Below, piece after piece: positions 8,610-18,029 of a DNA stretch of 64,000 nucleotides (position 1 is its first letter; every line of letters starts with the position of its first letter). The translations under genes were made by a program, and so were the position numbers. The stretch is from Rhizobium chutanense. Its GTDB lineage: Bacteria; Pseudomonadota; Alphaproteobacteria; Rhizobiales; Rhizobiaceae. The DNA is taken from assembly GCF_002531935.1 (NCBI RefSeq), contig NZ_NWSV01000004.1:186001-250000 (forward strand). The letters are read 5' to 3'. Under the pieces are notes generated by a model. It made no database searches. It saw nothing but the letters and a program-made list of their open reading frames with translations, and had not been told where the DNA came from.

Positions 8610-9382
8610 TGGCCGCTTCCGAAATGGCCGATGAACTGGCGGAAGGCGGGCGTAGCGCCGCCGGTAAACATCTCGTCCGGCTTGCCGCTGCTTTCGATCA
8701 GCCCCTCGCGCATGAAGACGACGCGGTTCGAAACGTTGCGGGCAAAGCTCATCTCATGGGTGACGACGAGCATGGTCATGCCTTCCTCGGCCAGCGCGCG
8801 CATGACGCGCAGCACCTCGCCGACGAGTTCCGGATCGAGCGCCGAGGTCGGCTCGTCGAAGAGCATGACCTTCGGCTTCATCGCCAAAGCGCGGGCGATT
8901 GCGGCGCGCTGCTGCTGGCCGCCGGAGAGATGGGCGGGATAGGCATGGCGCTTGTCGGCAATGCCGACTTTTTCGAGCAGCGCCTCGGCCTCGGCGATGC
9001 AATCGGCGCGCGGCCGCTTCAGCACGTGAACGGGACCTTCGATGACGTTCTGCAGGATCGTCATATGGGACCAGAGATTGAAGGACTGGAAGACCATGCC
9101 GAGTTCGGAGCGGATATGGTCCACCTGCTTCTGGCTGGCCGGCTTGGTCTTGCCGTTCTTGTGAACCATCTCGATATGCTCGCCGTCGACCCAGATCTCG
9201 CCGTCGCTGGCGGTTTCGAGCATGTTGATGCAGCGCAGAAAGGTCGATTTGCCGGAGCCGGAGGCGCCGAGCAGCGAGATCACGTCGCCGTCCTCGGCAT
9301 CGAGGGAAATGCCGCGCAGGACCTCGTGCGTGCCGAAGCTCTTGCGGATATTGCGGACCGAAAGTCGGGTAACGCCTGGCAT
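8606..9382 (-). CDS. polar amino-acid ABC importer ATPase (HisP/GlnQ type)
   Basis: The product is 258 residues with Walker [10 protein letters not shown] (~residue 38), a Q-loop [12 protein letters not shown], signature [15 protein letters not shown], Walker [15 protein letters not shown] and a switch His in VVTHEMSF. It energises uptake through the two permeases encoded upstream in the same operon. Operon position with a HutH-like protein and a divergent HutC-like regulator suggests histidine or a related compound (urocanate, imidazole derivatives) as substrate. Confidence 0.9.
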   Translation of the reverse strand: MPGVTRLSVRNIRKSFGTHEVLRGISLDAEDGDVISLLGASGSGKSTFLRCINMLETASDGEIWVDGEHIEMVHKNGKTKPASQKQVDHIRSELGMVFQSFNLWSHMTILQNVIEGPVHVLKRPRADCIAEAEALLEKVGIADKRHAYPAHLSGGQQQRAAIARALAMKPKVMLFDEPTSALDPELVGEVLRVMRALAEEGMTMLVVTHEMSFARNVSNRVVFMREGLIESSGKPDEMFTGGATPAFRQFIGHFGSGQ

Positions 9383-9410
9383 GATTGCTCCAATCGATTT
9401 GAGGTTCGCC

Positions 9411-10115
9411 TCAAGCCTTCAGCGCCTGCGGGGCTGCGCGGCGGTGTCGGGAGAGCGAATATTCGAGCAGGGCCATGCCCTGCAGGATGATGAAGTTCAG
9501 GACGAGATAGATGATCGCCGCGCAGAGGAAGACTTCCATCGTGCGGTAGGTCTGCGAGATCAGCCGCTGGGCGACGCCGGTGACCTCCCAGACGGTGACG
9601 AGGCTTGCGAGCGCCGTCGATTTCATCATCAGCACGATCTCGGTGGAATAGGCCGGCAACGCATGGCGAAAGGCGATCGGCGCCAGGATGCGGCGCACCA
9701 GCAGGAAGCCGGACATGCCGATCGAGCGCGCCGCCTCGATCTCCTTCGGCGACACGGCGCGGATGCCGCCGCGAAAGATCTCGGCCGTGTAACCGGCGGT
9801 GCAGAGCGCCAGCGACAGGATGGCGCAGACCATCGGCTCGCGCAGGAACGGCCAGAGGAAGGAATAGCGGATGACGCCGAACTGGCCAAGGCCGTAGAAC
9901 ACCAGGAACATCTGGATCAGCAGCGGCGAGCCGCGGAAGACGAAGATATAGCCCTTGGCGAAGCCCGAAAGCACTCTGTTGCCGCTGACCCGCATCGAGA
10001 CGATGACGAGGGCGAGCAGGCCGCCGAAGAAGATCGACAGCGAAAACAGGATCAGCGTCGTCGGCACCGCCTTCAGCAGCGTCACCATGGTCGAAGCAAG
10101 AAAGGTGAAATCCAT
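9411..10115 (-). CDS. polar amino-acid ABC importer permease (HisM type)
   Basis: The product is 234 residues with several hydrophobic helices and the inner-membrane transport signature [23 protein letters not shown] in the cytoplasmic loop that contacts the ATPase. The ATG at 10115 has GGAGG six bases upstream; a longer frame from 10181 would overlap the previous gene without reason. It pairs with the permease at 10126, and together they form the membrane channel of the importer. Confidence 0.9.
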   Translation of the reverse strand: MDFTFLASTMVTLLKAVPTTLILFSLSIFFGGLLALVIVSMRVSGNRVLSGFAKGYIFVFRGSPLLIQMFLVFYGLGQFGVIRYSFLWPFLREPMVCAILSLALCTAGYTAEIFRGGIRAVSPKEIEAARSIGMSGFLLVRRILAPIAFRHALPAYSTEIVLMMKSTALASLVTVWEVTGVAQRLISQTYRTMEVFLCAAIIYLVLNFIILQGMALLEYSLSRHRRAAPQALKA

Positions 10116-10125
10116 CGTCGCCTCC

Positions 10126-10851
10126 TTACGCCTGGCCCATGGCCGATGCCGGCATGCTGCGGTTGGCGCGGCGTTCGGCACCGTTGAAAATGCGGTCGGA
10201 AAGGCTGGTCAGGATCAGATAGAGGCAGCCGCCGGCGATGAAGAACAGGAAATATTGCCGGGTCGAGCCCGCCGCCACCTGGCTGGTGCGCATCAGTTCG
10301 GCAAGGCCGGTGACGGAGATCAGCGCCGAATCCTTGAGGCTGAGCTGCCAGACATTGCCGAGGCCGGGAATGGCCAGCCGCAGCACCTGCGGCATGATGA
10401 TGCGGCGAAAGCGCAGGCCGCGATGCATGCCGATTGCGGACGCCGCCTCGAGCTCCCCCTTGGAGATGGCAAGGTAAGCGCCGCGGAACACCTCCGCCTG
10501 ATAGGAGCCGGAAATGATGCCGACGGCAAGCGCGCCGGCGGCAAAGGAAGGCAGCCCGAGGAAGCCCTCATAACCCATCGCCTTGCCGATCGAGGTGACG
10601 GCCGAGGAGCCGCCGAAATAGATGAGATAGATGATCAGCAGTTCCGGCACGCCGCGAAACACGGTCGTATAGATATTGCCGAGCGTGACAAGGAGGGGAT
10701 TGCCGGAGAGTTTCGCGAATGCGACGATCGCGCCGAGCACCGCGCCGATCGCCAGCGCCGTCGCCGTGACGGCGAGCGTCATCACGGTGGCGAGAATGAG
10801 CAGCGCGCCCCATCCGGTCGAGCCGAAGCCAAGCAGTTCCAAACTTGCCAT
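10126..10851 (-). CDS. polar amino-acid ABC importer permease (HisQ type)
   Basis: The product is 241 residues with a hydrophobic N-terminus, an FRGVPELLIIYLIYFGG segment and the EAA-loop (EVFRGAYLAISKGELEAASAIGM) typical of His/Glu/Gln/Arg permeases. It is the first membrane gene after the binding protein and ends ten bases before its partner permease. Confidence 0.9.
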   Translation of the reverse strand: MASLELLGFGSTGWGALLILATVMTLAVTATALAIGAVLGAIVAFAKLSGNPLLVTLGNIYTTVFRGVPELLIIYLIYFGGSSAVTSIGKAMGYEGFLGLPSFAAGALAVGIISGSYQAEVFRGAYLAISKGELEAASAIGMHRGLRFRRIIMPQVLRLAIPGLGNVWQLSLKDSALISVTGLAELMRTSQVAAGSTRQYFLFFIAGGCLYLILTSLSDRIFNGAERRANRSMPASAMGQA

Positions 10852-10953
10852 ATCGTCCGTTCCCCGTCCGCGGCAGTGTTTTGTGTGACAATAACATGCT
10901 GTCTCCGGCCATAAAGCCGGAGACAGGCGTTTGCGGCCGACAGGCCGAAACGC

Positions 10954-11796
10954 TTATTGCTGCGGGCTGACGTCGACGTTGAACCACTTCATCGACAGGT
11001 TCTTGACGGTGCCGTCGGCGAGCGCCGACTTGATCGCCTCATTGAACTTGTCGCGCAGATCCGTATCGGCCTGGCGGATGCCGAGGCCTTCGCCCTCGCC
11101 CCAGATCGAGCCGACGATCTCCGGGCCGGTGAAATCGAGCGTATCATTGGCGGACTTGAACGCGTTGGCGAAATAGACGGCATCGTCGAAGCCGAGGTCG
11201 ATGCGGCCGTTCTGCAGGTCGAGGTCGCGGTCGGCGCCGGTCTTGTATTCGCGGATCTCGGCAATGTCGCCGAAATTGTCATAGACGAACTTGGCATAGA
11301 CGGTCGCTGCCTGGATGCCGATCGTCTTGCCCTTGAAGGCGGCCTTCAGCGCATCGATTTCCTTCACGCCGGTCTGGCCGGGCGTCATCTTGATCGTGGC
11401 GCCGGTGCCGGCGGCCTTGGCCAGCGGGCTGTCCTTGGCGGTGGCGAAGGCGGCAGGGGTGGCGGCATAGGGAATGGTGAAGCCGATCACCTGCTTGCGC
11501 TCGTCGGTGATGGACAGCGCGTCCATGATGACATCGAACTTGCCGGCGTTGAGCGCCGGGATCATGCCGTCCCAGTCGGAGGCAACCAGCGTGCATTCGA
11601 TCTTGGCGCGTTCGCACAGCACCTTGGCAAGCTCCGGCTCGAAGCCGCCGAGCGTGCCGTCGGCATTGGTGAGGTTCCACGGTGCATAGGCGCCTTCGAG
11701 CGTGATGGTTGCCTTCGTCCAGTCCTTGGCGAATGCGGGTGCTGCGAAGGCGGAAAGAGCGGCGACGCCGCAAAACAGGATTGTGCTGAATTTCAT
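10954..11796 (-). CDS. periplasmic amino-acid-binding protein of the ABC importer
   Basis: This 280-residue family 3 solute-binding protein has a Sec signal peptide (MKFSTILFCGVAALSAFAAPAFA). The mature part starts KDWTKATITLEGAYAPWN and contains GFEPELAKVLCERA and the MDALSITDERKQVIGFTIPY segment usual for histidine/arginine/lysine-binding proteins. The ATG at 11796 has AGGAGA upstream. It is the first gene of the operon ending in the HutH-like gene and is transcribed away from the hutC-like gene at 11992. Confidence 0.9.
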   Translation of the reverse strand: MKFSTILFCGVAALSAFAAPAFAKDWTKATITLEGAYAPWNLTNADGTLGGFEPELAKVLCERAKIECTLVASDWDGMIPALNAGKFDVIMDALSITDERKQVIGFTIPYAATPAAFATAKDSPLAKAAGTGATIKMTPGQTGVKEIDALKAAFKGKTIGIQAATVYAKFVYDNFGDIAEIREYKTGADRDLDLQNGRIDLGFDDAVYFANAFKSANDTLDFTGPEIVGSIWGEGEGLGIRQADTDLRDKFNEAIKSALADGTVKNLSMKWFNVDVSPQQ

Positions 11797-11905
11797 TGAT
11801 GAATTCTCCTCTGGAGTTGAAACAGACCTTGCGGCACCGCGCCGATCTTCGCCGGCTTGCCCTCTCCTGTCCTGTTTTTGCTGCAAGGACCGATTGGGAG
11901 GTTGT

Positions 11906-11919
11906 ATATGGTACCATAT
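11906..11919. promoter_or_regulatory. 14-bp perfect palindrome between the importer operon and the hutC-like gene (candidate operator)
   Basis: ATATGGTACCATAT is a perfect palindrome in the 195-bp divergent gap. It is preceded by GTTGT, giving GTTGTATATGG at 11901-11911, which recurs exactly at 12761. Position and symmetry fit a binding site for the adjacent GntR/HutC-like repressor. This is inference from symmetry and place only. Confidence 0.5.
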
Positions 11920-11991
11920 GAGATATTTTGTGATATGCAAGAGGAAAGTCGGTTTATGTGGCGAATTCCATTCGTGCAAAAGGAATAGGCA

Positions 11992-12747
11992 ATGAAGCGT
12001 TCCGGGGAAATGAAGCGCGAGCTGGCGGAAAATGATAGCACGCCGCTTTATGCCGGCGTCAAGCAGGTGATCCTCGACCGCATTCACAGCGGCGAATGGC
12101 CGCCGAAATACCGCGTGCCGTCGGAAAACGAGCTGGTGGTCGAACTCGGCGTCAGCAAGATGACCGCCAATCGGGCGCTGCGCGAGCTTGCCAATGAAGG
12201 CGAACTCGTCCGCATCCAGGGCGTCGGCTCGTTCGTCGCCGAGCGCAAGGGTTATTCGGCGCTGTTCGAGGTCCGCAACATCGCCGAGGAAATTGCCGAA
12301 CGCGGCCATATCCATGAGGCGTCCGTCGTCGTTCTCGCCCGGGAAACCGCCTCTCCCGAGATCGCCGACGCGCTCGAACTGGAGATCGGCGCGGCGGTCT
12401 TCCACTCGCTGATCGTGCACAGCGAAAACGGCGTTCCGGTGCAGATCGAAGACCGCTTCGTCCATCCGGAGGCCGCGCCCGAATATCTCGACCAGGATTT
12501 CACCACCCTGACGCCGAACGCCTATCTGACGGCCGCCGCCCCGCTCAGCGGCTCCGAACACGTCGTCGAGGCGGCAATGCCGCAGGCCTGGGAATGCAAG
12601 CTGCTGACCATTTTGAAGACCGAACCGTGCCTGACGATCCGCCGGCGGACATGGTCGGCAAAACAGGTGGTCTCCACCGCCCGCCTCGTCTATCCCGGCT
12701 ATCGCTACCGGCTCGAAGCGCGCAGCGGCAAGATGTTCGAGGAATGA
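11992..12747 (+). CDS. HutC-like GntR-family repressor
   Basis: The product is 251 residues. An N-terminal GntR winged helix (LYAGVKQVILDRIHSGEWPP ... VPSENELVVELGVSKMTANRALRELANEGELVRIQGVGSFVA) is followed by a UTRA/chorismate-lyase-like ligand domain ending in RRTWSA, where HutC proteins bind urocanate. It is transcribed divergently from the ABC importer/HutH-like operon, so it most likely controls that operon and itself through the palindrome at 11906. It is a paralogue of the repressor at 12781. Confidence 0.85.
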   Translation: MKRSGEMKRELAENDSTPLYAGVKQVILDRIHSGEWPPKYRVPSENELVVELGVSKMTANRALRELANEGELVRIQGVGSFVAERKGYSALFEVRNIAEEIAERGHIHEASVVVLARETASPEIADALELEIGAAVFHSLIVHSENGVPVQIEDRFVHPEAAPEYLDQDFTTLTPNAYLTAAAPLSGSEHVVEAAMPQAWECKLLTILKTEPCLTIRRRTWSAKQVVSTARLVYPGYRYRLEARSGKMFEE

Positions 12748-12760
12748 AAACAGTCCCCAT

Positions 12761-12771
12761 GTTGTATATGG
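12761..12771. promoter_or_regulatory. second copy of GTTGTATATGG between the two convergent hutC genes
   Basis: Eleven bases are identical to 11901-11911, inside the 33-base gap between the convergent 3' ends of the two repressor genes. It could be a weak repressor site or a chance match; no promoter is obvious here. Confidence 0.25.
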
Positions 12772-12780
12772 AACATTGGA

Positions 12781-13503
12781 CTATTGCGATGCCGGCGTGA
12801 ACCGCGCCACCAATGCGTGGCGATCGCCGGGATAAGTGAAGCGCACATGGGTCACCGGTCCGGCGCCGCTCCAGGTGCGGCGTTCGACCACCAGGCAGGC
12901 GGCGTTGCGGGCAATGTCGAGGGCTGCGGCCACGTCAGCACCGGCTGAGATGGCGTGAATCCGGTGTTCGGCCGTGCTCCACGGCACCTGGTTGAGCAGC
13001 CACGGTCCTGGCGCCACCGTCAGAAAATCGGCATCCGCCGCCTCAGGCACGGTTTCAAGGCTGATCAGCCGCTCCTCCAGGCAGAAGGGCCGCGCCCCGG
13101 CATTGTGGATGCAGACCACCTCGACGACCGAGGACGCCACCGGCAGTTCCAGCCGGCTTCTGTCTTCCGCCCTGGCCTTGCGGCTCGCCTTCTTCGACAC
13201 CGCATAGGAATAGGGCAGGTTCAGCGACTGCACTTCGGCCTTGATGTCGTGGATTTCGAGAACGGCCGATTGCGCCTGCGGCTGGGTGACGAAGCTGCCG
13301 GATTTCTTCCGGCGTTCGATCAGGCCGGCCTTGGCGAGCTGGGTCAGCACCTTGTTCACCGTCATGCGCGAGCAGTCGTACTGCGTGGCGAGATCGACCT
13401 CGAAGGGAATACGATGCCCCGGCGGCCATTCGCCCGAGACGATACGGCCCTCGATCTCGCCGAGGATACGCTGGTGCAAGGTGAAATCCTTGCTTGGATT
13501 CAT
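12781..13503 (-). CDS. hutC: histidine utilisation repressor HutC
   Basis: This 240-residue GntR protein has LHQRILGEIEGRIVSGEWPPGHRIPFEV, the HTH YDCSRMTVNKVLTQLAKAGLIERRKKSGSFV, and a UTRA domain with RRTWSGAGPVTHVRFTYPG, all close to known HutC proteins that release DNA when urocanate binds. It lies 60 bases downstream of hutF on the same strand, so hutF-hutC probably form one autoregulated unit. The ATG at 13503 has GGAG seven bases upstream; a GTG two codons earlier is possible. Confidence 0.9.
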   Translation of the reverse strand: MNPSKDFTLHQRILGEIEGRIVSGEWPPGHRIPFEVDLATQYDCSRMTVNKVLTQLAKAGLIERRKKSGSFVTQPQAQSAVLEIHDIKAEVQSLNLPYSYAVSKKASRKARAEDRSRLELPVASSVVEVVCIHNAGARPFCLEERLISLETVPEAADADFLTVAPGPWLLNQVPWSTAEHRIHAISAGADVAAALDIARNAACLVVERRTWSGAGPVTHVRFTYPGDRHALVARFTPASQ

Positions 13504-13563
13504 CGCCACGCTCCGATTGATCTCCCGCTCTAGATCGAATGTCTTGAAAGGAAAAGCGCTTTT

Positions 13564-14910
13564 TCAGGCCGCCAGCAATTCGCCCATCGCGGCGAGGAAA
13601 CGCCGGTCGATGGCCTCGCGCCCGACATGGCGGCCGCCTTCCACCTGCTTGCGGCCGCGTGCCCAGACGCAATCGACGAAAACGCCGCCGGCAAACAGCC
13701 AGTGATCGAGGATCTGGTCTCCCGAGAGATAGGGAACGGCAGACGTATCGAGCGAAACGAGGTCGGCGTGATGGCCCTCGACGAGACCGGTCGGCGCTTT
13801 CAGCGCGGCACCGCCGCCGGCAAGCGCATGGGTGAACAGCGAAAGCGCCGTCGAGCCGCCGGGAACGGCGACGACATTGCGGGCGCGCAGCGCCAGGCGC
13901 TGCGAATATTCGAGCTGGCGCAATTCCTCCGGCACGGAGATCAGCACGTTGGAATCCGAACCGATGCCGTAACGCCCGCCCTCTTCGAGGAAGAGCGGCG
14001 CGGCAAAGGCGCCGTCGCCGAGATTGGCTTCGGTGATCGGGCAGAGGCCGGCAATCGCGCCGCTTTTCGCCATCCGCCGCGTTTCGTCCTCGGTCATATG
14101 CGTCGCATGGATCAGGCACCAGCGCTGATCCACAGGCGCGTGATCGAGCAGCCATTCCACCGGCCGCGCGCCGGACCAGGCGATGCAGTCCTCGACCTCC
14201 TTCACCTGCTCGGCGACATGGATATGGATCGGGCCGTCGCCCGCCATCGGCACCAGCCTTGCCAGCTCCTCCGGGGTTGCGGCACGCAGGCTGTGCGGCG
14301 CCAGACCGAGTTCGGCGCCGTCGAGCCGGCCGGTTACCGCCCGGCATCCCTCCATCAGCCTTTCGAAGCTTTCGAGCGAATTGATGAAACGCCGCTGGCC
14401 GTCGATCGGCGCAGCCCCGCCGAAGCCGGAATGGGCATAGAAGACCGGTAAAAGCGTCAGGCCGATGCCGGTCTCTGCGCTCGCCGCACCGATGCGTTCG
14501 GCAAGCTCGGCGATATTGGCATAGGCGCCGCCGTCCCTGTCATGATGGAGATAGTGGAATTCGCCGACGCGGGAAAAGCCGGCTTCCAGCATCTCGGCAT
14601 AGAGCTTGGCGGCGACCGCCTCGACATGCTCCGGCGTCATCGCCAGGGCAAACTTGTACATGACCGTGCGCCAGCTCCAGAAGCTGTCATTGGCAGGCCC
14701 GCGCACTTCGGCAAGGCCGGCCATCGCCCGCTGGAAGGCATGGCTGTGCAGGTTGCCCATGGCGGGAACGAGGAGAGCATGGCGCTCATCGCCGGGCGCG
14801 GCGGCAATACCGGTCTCGATCCGGGCAATGCGCCCGGCGTCGAGCGTCAGCCGCACGTCCTTCTGCCAGCCCTGCGGGGTCAATGCCGTGTCTGCGTGAA
14901 GTGTGGTCAT
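13564..14910 (-). CDS. hutF: formimidoylglutamate deiminase
   Basis: HutF hydrolyses N-formimino-L-glutamate to N-formyl-L-glutamate and ammonia. The 448-residue amidohydrolase shows the metal motif [11 protein letters not shown], a later [14 protein letters not shown] (metal His and catalytic residues), LIHATHM and GSDSNVLIS (the metal Asp). The start at 14910 has GGAGAGGGA upstream; upstream in-frame sequence is not conserved-looking. It is divergent from hutI, with a candidate HutC box between them. With hutG it forms the two-step formylglutamate branch. Confidence 0.93.
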   Translation of the reverse strand: MTTLHADTALTPQGWQKDVRLTLDAGRIARIETGIAAAPGDERHALLVPAMGNLHSHAFQRAMAGLAEVRGPANDSFWSWRTVMYKFALAMTPEHVEAVAAKLYAEMLEAGFSRVGEFHYLHHDRDGGAYANIAELAERIGAASAETGIGLTLLPVFYAHSGFGGAAPIDGQRRFINSLESFERLMEGCRAVTGRLDGAELGLAPHSLRAATPEELARLVPMAGDGPIHIHVAEQVKEVEDCIAWSGARPVEWLLDHAPVDQRWCLIHATHMTEDETRRMAKSGAIAGLCPITEANLGDGAFAAPLFLEEGGRYGIGSDSNVLISVPEELRQLEYSQRLALRARNVVAVPGGSTALSLFTHALAGGGAALKAPTGLVEGHHADLVSLDTSAVPYLSGDQILDHWLFAGGVFVDCVWARGRKQVEGGRHVGREAIDRRFLAAMGELLAA

Positions 14911-14992
14911 GGCCTTCCCTCTCCTCTTGTCGCGCCGCCGATCTTTCTTTTCCAGAAAAGCGCGCAAAATTTCTCTTGTCACCTGTCGAATA

Positions 14993-15002
14993 TGTATATA
15001 CA
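14993..15002. promoter_or_regulatory. HutC-type operator between hutF and hutI
   Basis: TGTATATACA lies within a 12-bp perfect palindrome, ATGTATATACAT (14992-15003), and fits the TGTA-N2-TACA pattern reported for HutC in pseudomonads. It sits 30 bases before hutI and 83 before hutF, suited to repress both divergent promoters. Confidence 0.6.
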
Positions 15003-15032
15003 TGTTTTGACATAAGGAAAGGCGCAAAGCTG

Positions 15033-16295
15033 ATGACCGGGAACAATTTTTCAGACGAAACCCCATCCGCCGACCTCCGGCCGGTGCTTTGGCGCAATGC
15101 GCGGCTCGCCACGCTTGCCCCTGAGAAAACAGGGCTCGGCATCGTCGAAAAGGGCGCCATCCTGGTCGAAAACGGCCGCATCGCCTTTGCCGGCGCCGAA
15201 AGCGATCTGCCGGCATCGGCCATCGAACAGTCCGAGATCGTCGATCTCGAAGGCCGCTGGGTCACGCCCGGCCTCGTCGACTGCCACACCCATATCGTTC
15301 ACGGCGGCAACCGCGCCCGCGAATTCGAGATGCGCCTTGCCGGCGCCACCTATGAAGAAATCGCCCGCGCCGGCGGCGGCATCGTCTCCTCTGTCAAGGC
15401 GACCAATGCGCTGTCGGTCGAAGAACTGGTCGCCGAAGCGCTGCCGCGGCTCGATACGCTGCTTGCCGAAGGTGTGACGACGATCGAGGTGAAGTCCGGC
15501 TACGGGCTGAACCGTAGCGGCGAAGTCAAGATGCTGCAGAGCGCCCGCCTGCTCGGCCATGTCAGGCCGGTGCGCGTCGCCACCAGCTATCTCGGCGCCC
15601 ATGCGACGCCGGTGGAATATAAGGGCCGCAACAGCGATTATCTCGACGATGTCGTCCTGCCCGGTCTCGACGACATGTTCAATCTCGGTCTTGCCGATGC
15701 CGTCGACGGCTTCTGCGAGGGCATCGCCTTTTCCACCGCCGAGATCGCCCGCGTCTTCGACAAGGCCAAGGCGCTCGGCCTGCCGGTCAAGCTGCATGCC
15801 GAACAGCTCTCCAATCTCGGCGGCGCCAGGCTCGCCGCCTCCTACGGCGCGCTTTCGGCCGATCACCTCGAATATCTCGACGAGGATGGTATTGCGGCAA
15901 TGGCCGCTTCCGGCACCGTCGCCGTGCTGCTGCCCGGCGCCTTCTACGCCATCCATGAGAAGCAGAAGCCGCCGGTCGAGGCCTTGCGGCGGGCAGGCGT
16001 GCCGATCGCCATCGCCACCGACTGCAATCCCGGCACCTCGCCGCTGACCTCGATGCTGCTGACCATGAACATGTCGGCGACGCTCTTCGGCCTCACCGTC
16101 GAGGAATGCATCGCCGGCGCCACCCGCGAGGGCGCCCGCGCGCTCGGTCTGCTCGGCGAGACCGGAACGCTCGAACCCGGCAAATCCGCCGACCTCGCCG
16201 TCTGGAATATCGAAAGCCTTGCCGAGCTCGTTTACCGCATCGGCTTCAATCCACTGCATACGCGTCTCTTCAAGGGCGAAAGGAACGGCCGATGA
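15033..16295 (+). CDS. hutI: imidazolonepropionase
   Basis: HutI opens 4-imidazolone-5-propionate to N-formimino-L-glutamate. The 420-residue amidohydrolase carries the metal site [20 protein letters not shown], the conserved [30 protein letters not shown] and [10 protein letters not shown] segments. I chose the ATG at 15033 because AAGGAAAGG precedes it and the frame further upstream runs through the operator. Its TGA overlaps the hutH ATG. Confidence 0.95.
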   Translation: MTGNNFSDETPSADLRPVLWRNARLATLAPEKTGLGIVEKGAILVENGRIAFAGAESDLPASAIEQSEIVDLEGRWVTPGLVDCHTHIVHGGNRAREFEMRLAGATYEEIARAGGGIVSSVKATNALSVEELVAEALPRLDTLLAEGVTTIEVKSGYGLNRSGEVKMLQSARLLGHVRPVRVATSYLGAHATPVEYKGRNSDYLDDVVLPGLDDMFNLGLADAVDGFCEGIAFSTAEIARVFDKAKALGLPVKLHAEQLSNLGGARLAASYGALSADHLEYLDEDGIAAMAASGTVAVLLPGAFYAIHEKQKPPVEALRRAGVPIAIATDCNPGTSPLTSMLLTMNMSATLFGLTVEECIAGATREGARALGLLGETGTLEPGKSADLAVWNIESLAELVYRIGFNPLHTRLFKGERNGR

Positions 16296-17827
16296 CCATT
16301 ACGCTCCACCCGGGCTCCGTCTCGCTCAAGGATCTGGAAATCATTTACTGGACGGGCGAGCCGGCAAGGCTCGATCCCGCCTTCGATGCCGGCATAAACA
16401 AGGCCGCCGCCCGCATCGCCGAGATCGCCGCCGGCAATGCGCCGGTTTACGGCATCAATACCGGCTTCGGCAAACTCGCCTCGATCAAGATCGACAGCGC
16501 CGATGTCGCCACCCTGCAGCGCAATCTCATCCTGTCGCATTGCTGCGGCGTCGGCGCGCCGCTGCCCGACAATATCGTCCGCCTCATCATGGCGCTGAAG
16601 CTGGTCTCGCTCGGACGCGGCGCCTCCGGCGTGCGGCTGGAACTGGTGCGGCTGATCGAAGGCATGCTGGAAAAAGGCGTCATCCCGCTGATCCCGGAAA
16701 AGGGCTCGGTCGGCGCCTCCGGCGATCTGGCCCCGCTCGCCCATATGGCGGCGGTAATGATGGGCGAGGCCGAAGCCTTCTTCGCCGGCGAACGGCTCTC
16801 GGGCGCCGAAGCTCTGGAAAGAGCAGGATTGAAACCGGTGGTGCTCGCCGCCAAGGAAGGCCTGGCGCTGATCAACGGCACCCAGACCTCGACGGCGCTG
16901 GCGCTCGCCGGCCTGTTCCGCGCCCATCGCGCCGCCCAGGCGGCGCTGATCACCGGCGCCATGTCGACCGATGCCGCCATGGGCTCTTCGGCGCCCTTCC
17001 ATCCGGACATTCACACGCTGCGCGGCCATAAGGGCCAGATCGACACGGCGGCGGCGCTGCGCGCACTGCTCGAAAACTCCGTCATTCGCCAGAGCCATAT
17101 CGAGGGCGACGAGCGGGTGCAGGATCCCTATTGCATCCGCTGCCAGCCGCAGGTCGACGGCGCCTGCCTCGATCTGCTGCGCTCGGTCGCCCGCACGCTG
17201 GAGATCGAAGCCAATGCGGTCACCGACAATCCGCTGGTGCTGTCGGACAATTCCGTCGTCTCCGGCGGCAATTTCCACGCCGAACCCGTCGCCTTCGCCG
17301 CCGACCAGATCGCGCTTGCCGTCTGCGAGATCGGCGCGATTTCGCAGCGCCGCATCGCGCTGCTGGTCGATCCCACCCTCTCCTACGGCCTGCCGGCCTT
17401 CCTCGCCAAGAAGCCGGGCCTGAATTCCGGCCTGATGATCGCCGAGGTCACCTCGGCGGCGCTGATGTCCGAGAACAAGCAGATGTCGCACCCGGCCTCG
17501 GTCGATTCGACGCCGACATCGGCAAATCAGGAAGACCATGTCTCGATGGCCTGCCACGGCGCCCGCCGCCTGCTCGGCATGACCGAGAACCTGTTCGCCA
17601 TCATCGGCATCGAGGCGCTGACCGCCGCCCAGGGCGTCGAACTGCGCGCGCCGCTGGCGACCAGCCCGGAGCTTGAGAAAGCGATCGCCGCGATCCGCGG
17701 CAAGGTGCCGACGCTTGATGTCGACCGCTACATGGCAAAGGACCTTGAAGCCGCCGCCGAACTGGTGGCGACAGGGGCGCTGAACGGCTCGGTTTCAACG
17801 GGCATATTGCCGGTTTTGGAGGGTTGA
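16292..17827 (+). CDS. hutH: histidine ammonia-lyase
   Basis: HutH converts L-histidine to urocanate and ammonia, the first step of the pathway. At 511 residues it has the full catalytic set: [23 protein letters not shown] with Ala142-Ser143-Gly144 that forms the MIO group, [18 protein letters not shown] and ANQEDHVSM. It overlaps hutI by four bases (ATGA), so it is translationally coupled. It serves as the internal reference for the MIO-less paralogue at 7116. Confidence 0.97.
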   Translation: MTITLHPGSVSLKDLEIIYWTGEPARLDPAFDAGINKAAARIAEIAAGNAPVYGINTGFGKLASIKIDSADVATLQRNLILSHCCGVGAPLPDNIVRLIMALKLVSLGRGASGVRLELVRLIEGMLEKGVIPLIPEKGSVGASGDLAPLAHMAAVMMGEAEAFFAGERLSGAEALERAGLKPVVLAAKEGLALINGTQTSTALALAGLFRAHRAAQAALITGAMSTDAAMGSSAPFHPDIHTLRGHKGQIDTAAALRALLENSVIRQSHIEGDERVQDPYCIRCQPQVDGACLDLLRSVARTLEIEANAVTDNPLVLSDNSVVSGGNFHAEPVAFAADQIALAVCEIGAISQRRIALLVDPTLSYGLPAFLAKKPGLNSGLMIAEVTSAALMSENKQMSHPASVDSTPTSANQEDHVSMACHGARRLLGMTENLFAIIGIEALTAAQGVELRAPLATSPELEKAIAAIRGKVPTLDVDRYMAKDLEAAAELVATGALNGSVSTGILPVLEG

Positions 17828-17849
17828 TCGTGATGGTTCTGGACTTGGT

Positions 17850-18000
17850 ACCCCCCTCTGCCCTGCCGGGCATCTCCCCCACAGGTGGGGAGATCGGCTG
17901 GGCGGACCCGCTCGTTCCAGCGTCAATTGTTTGGGCAGATTCCATCCGCGAGTCGATCTCCCCCCTTGTGGGGGAGATGTCCGGCAGGACAGAGGGGGGT
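17850..18000. repeat. palindromic intergenic repeat inside the hut operon (rhizobial RIME-like)
   Basis: Two ~46-base arms are imperfect inverted copies: 17850-17895 (CCCCCTCTGCCCTGCCGGGC...) and 17954-18000, the latter ending in TCCGGCAGGACAGAGGGGGG. Each arm has its own small hairpin of CTCCCCC/GGGGGAG type. A 58-base unique centre separates them. It fills the hutH-hutG gap and would be transcribed as a long double hairpin. It belongs to a different subfamily from the repeats at 29885, 32681 and 38583. Confidence 0.8.
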
Positions 18001-18029
18001 AGCGCCCCAGACACCGGAGCGCTTTGCCC

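Noticed and set aside
15051-17557. long minus-strand frames opposite hutI and hutH
   Set aside because: They are complements of well-supported genes with no ribosome site and low-complexity composition.
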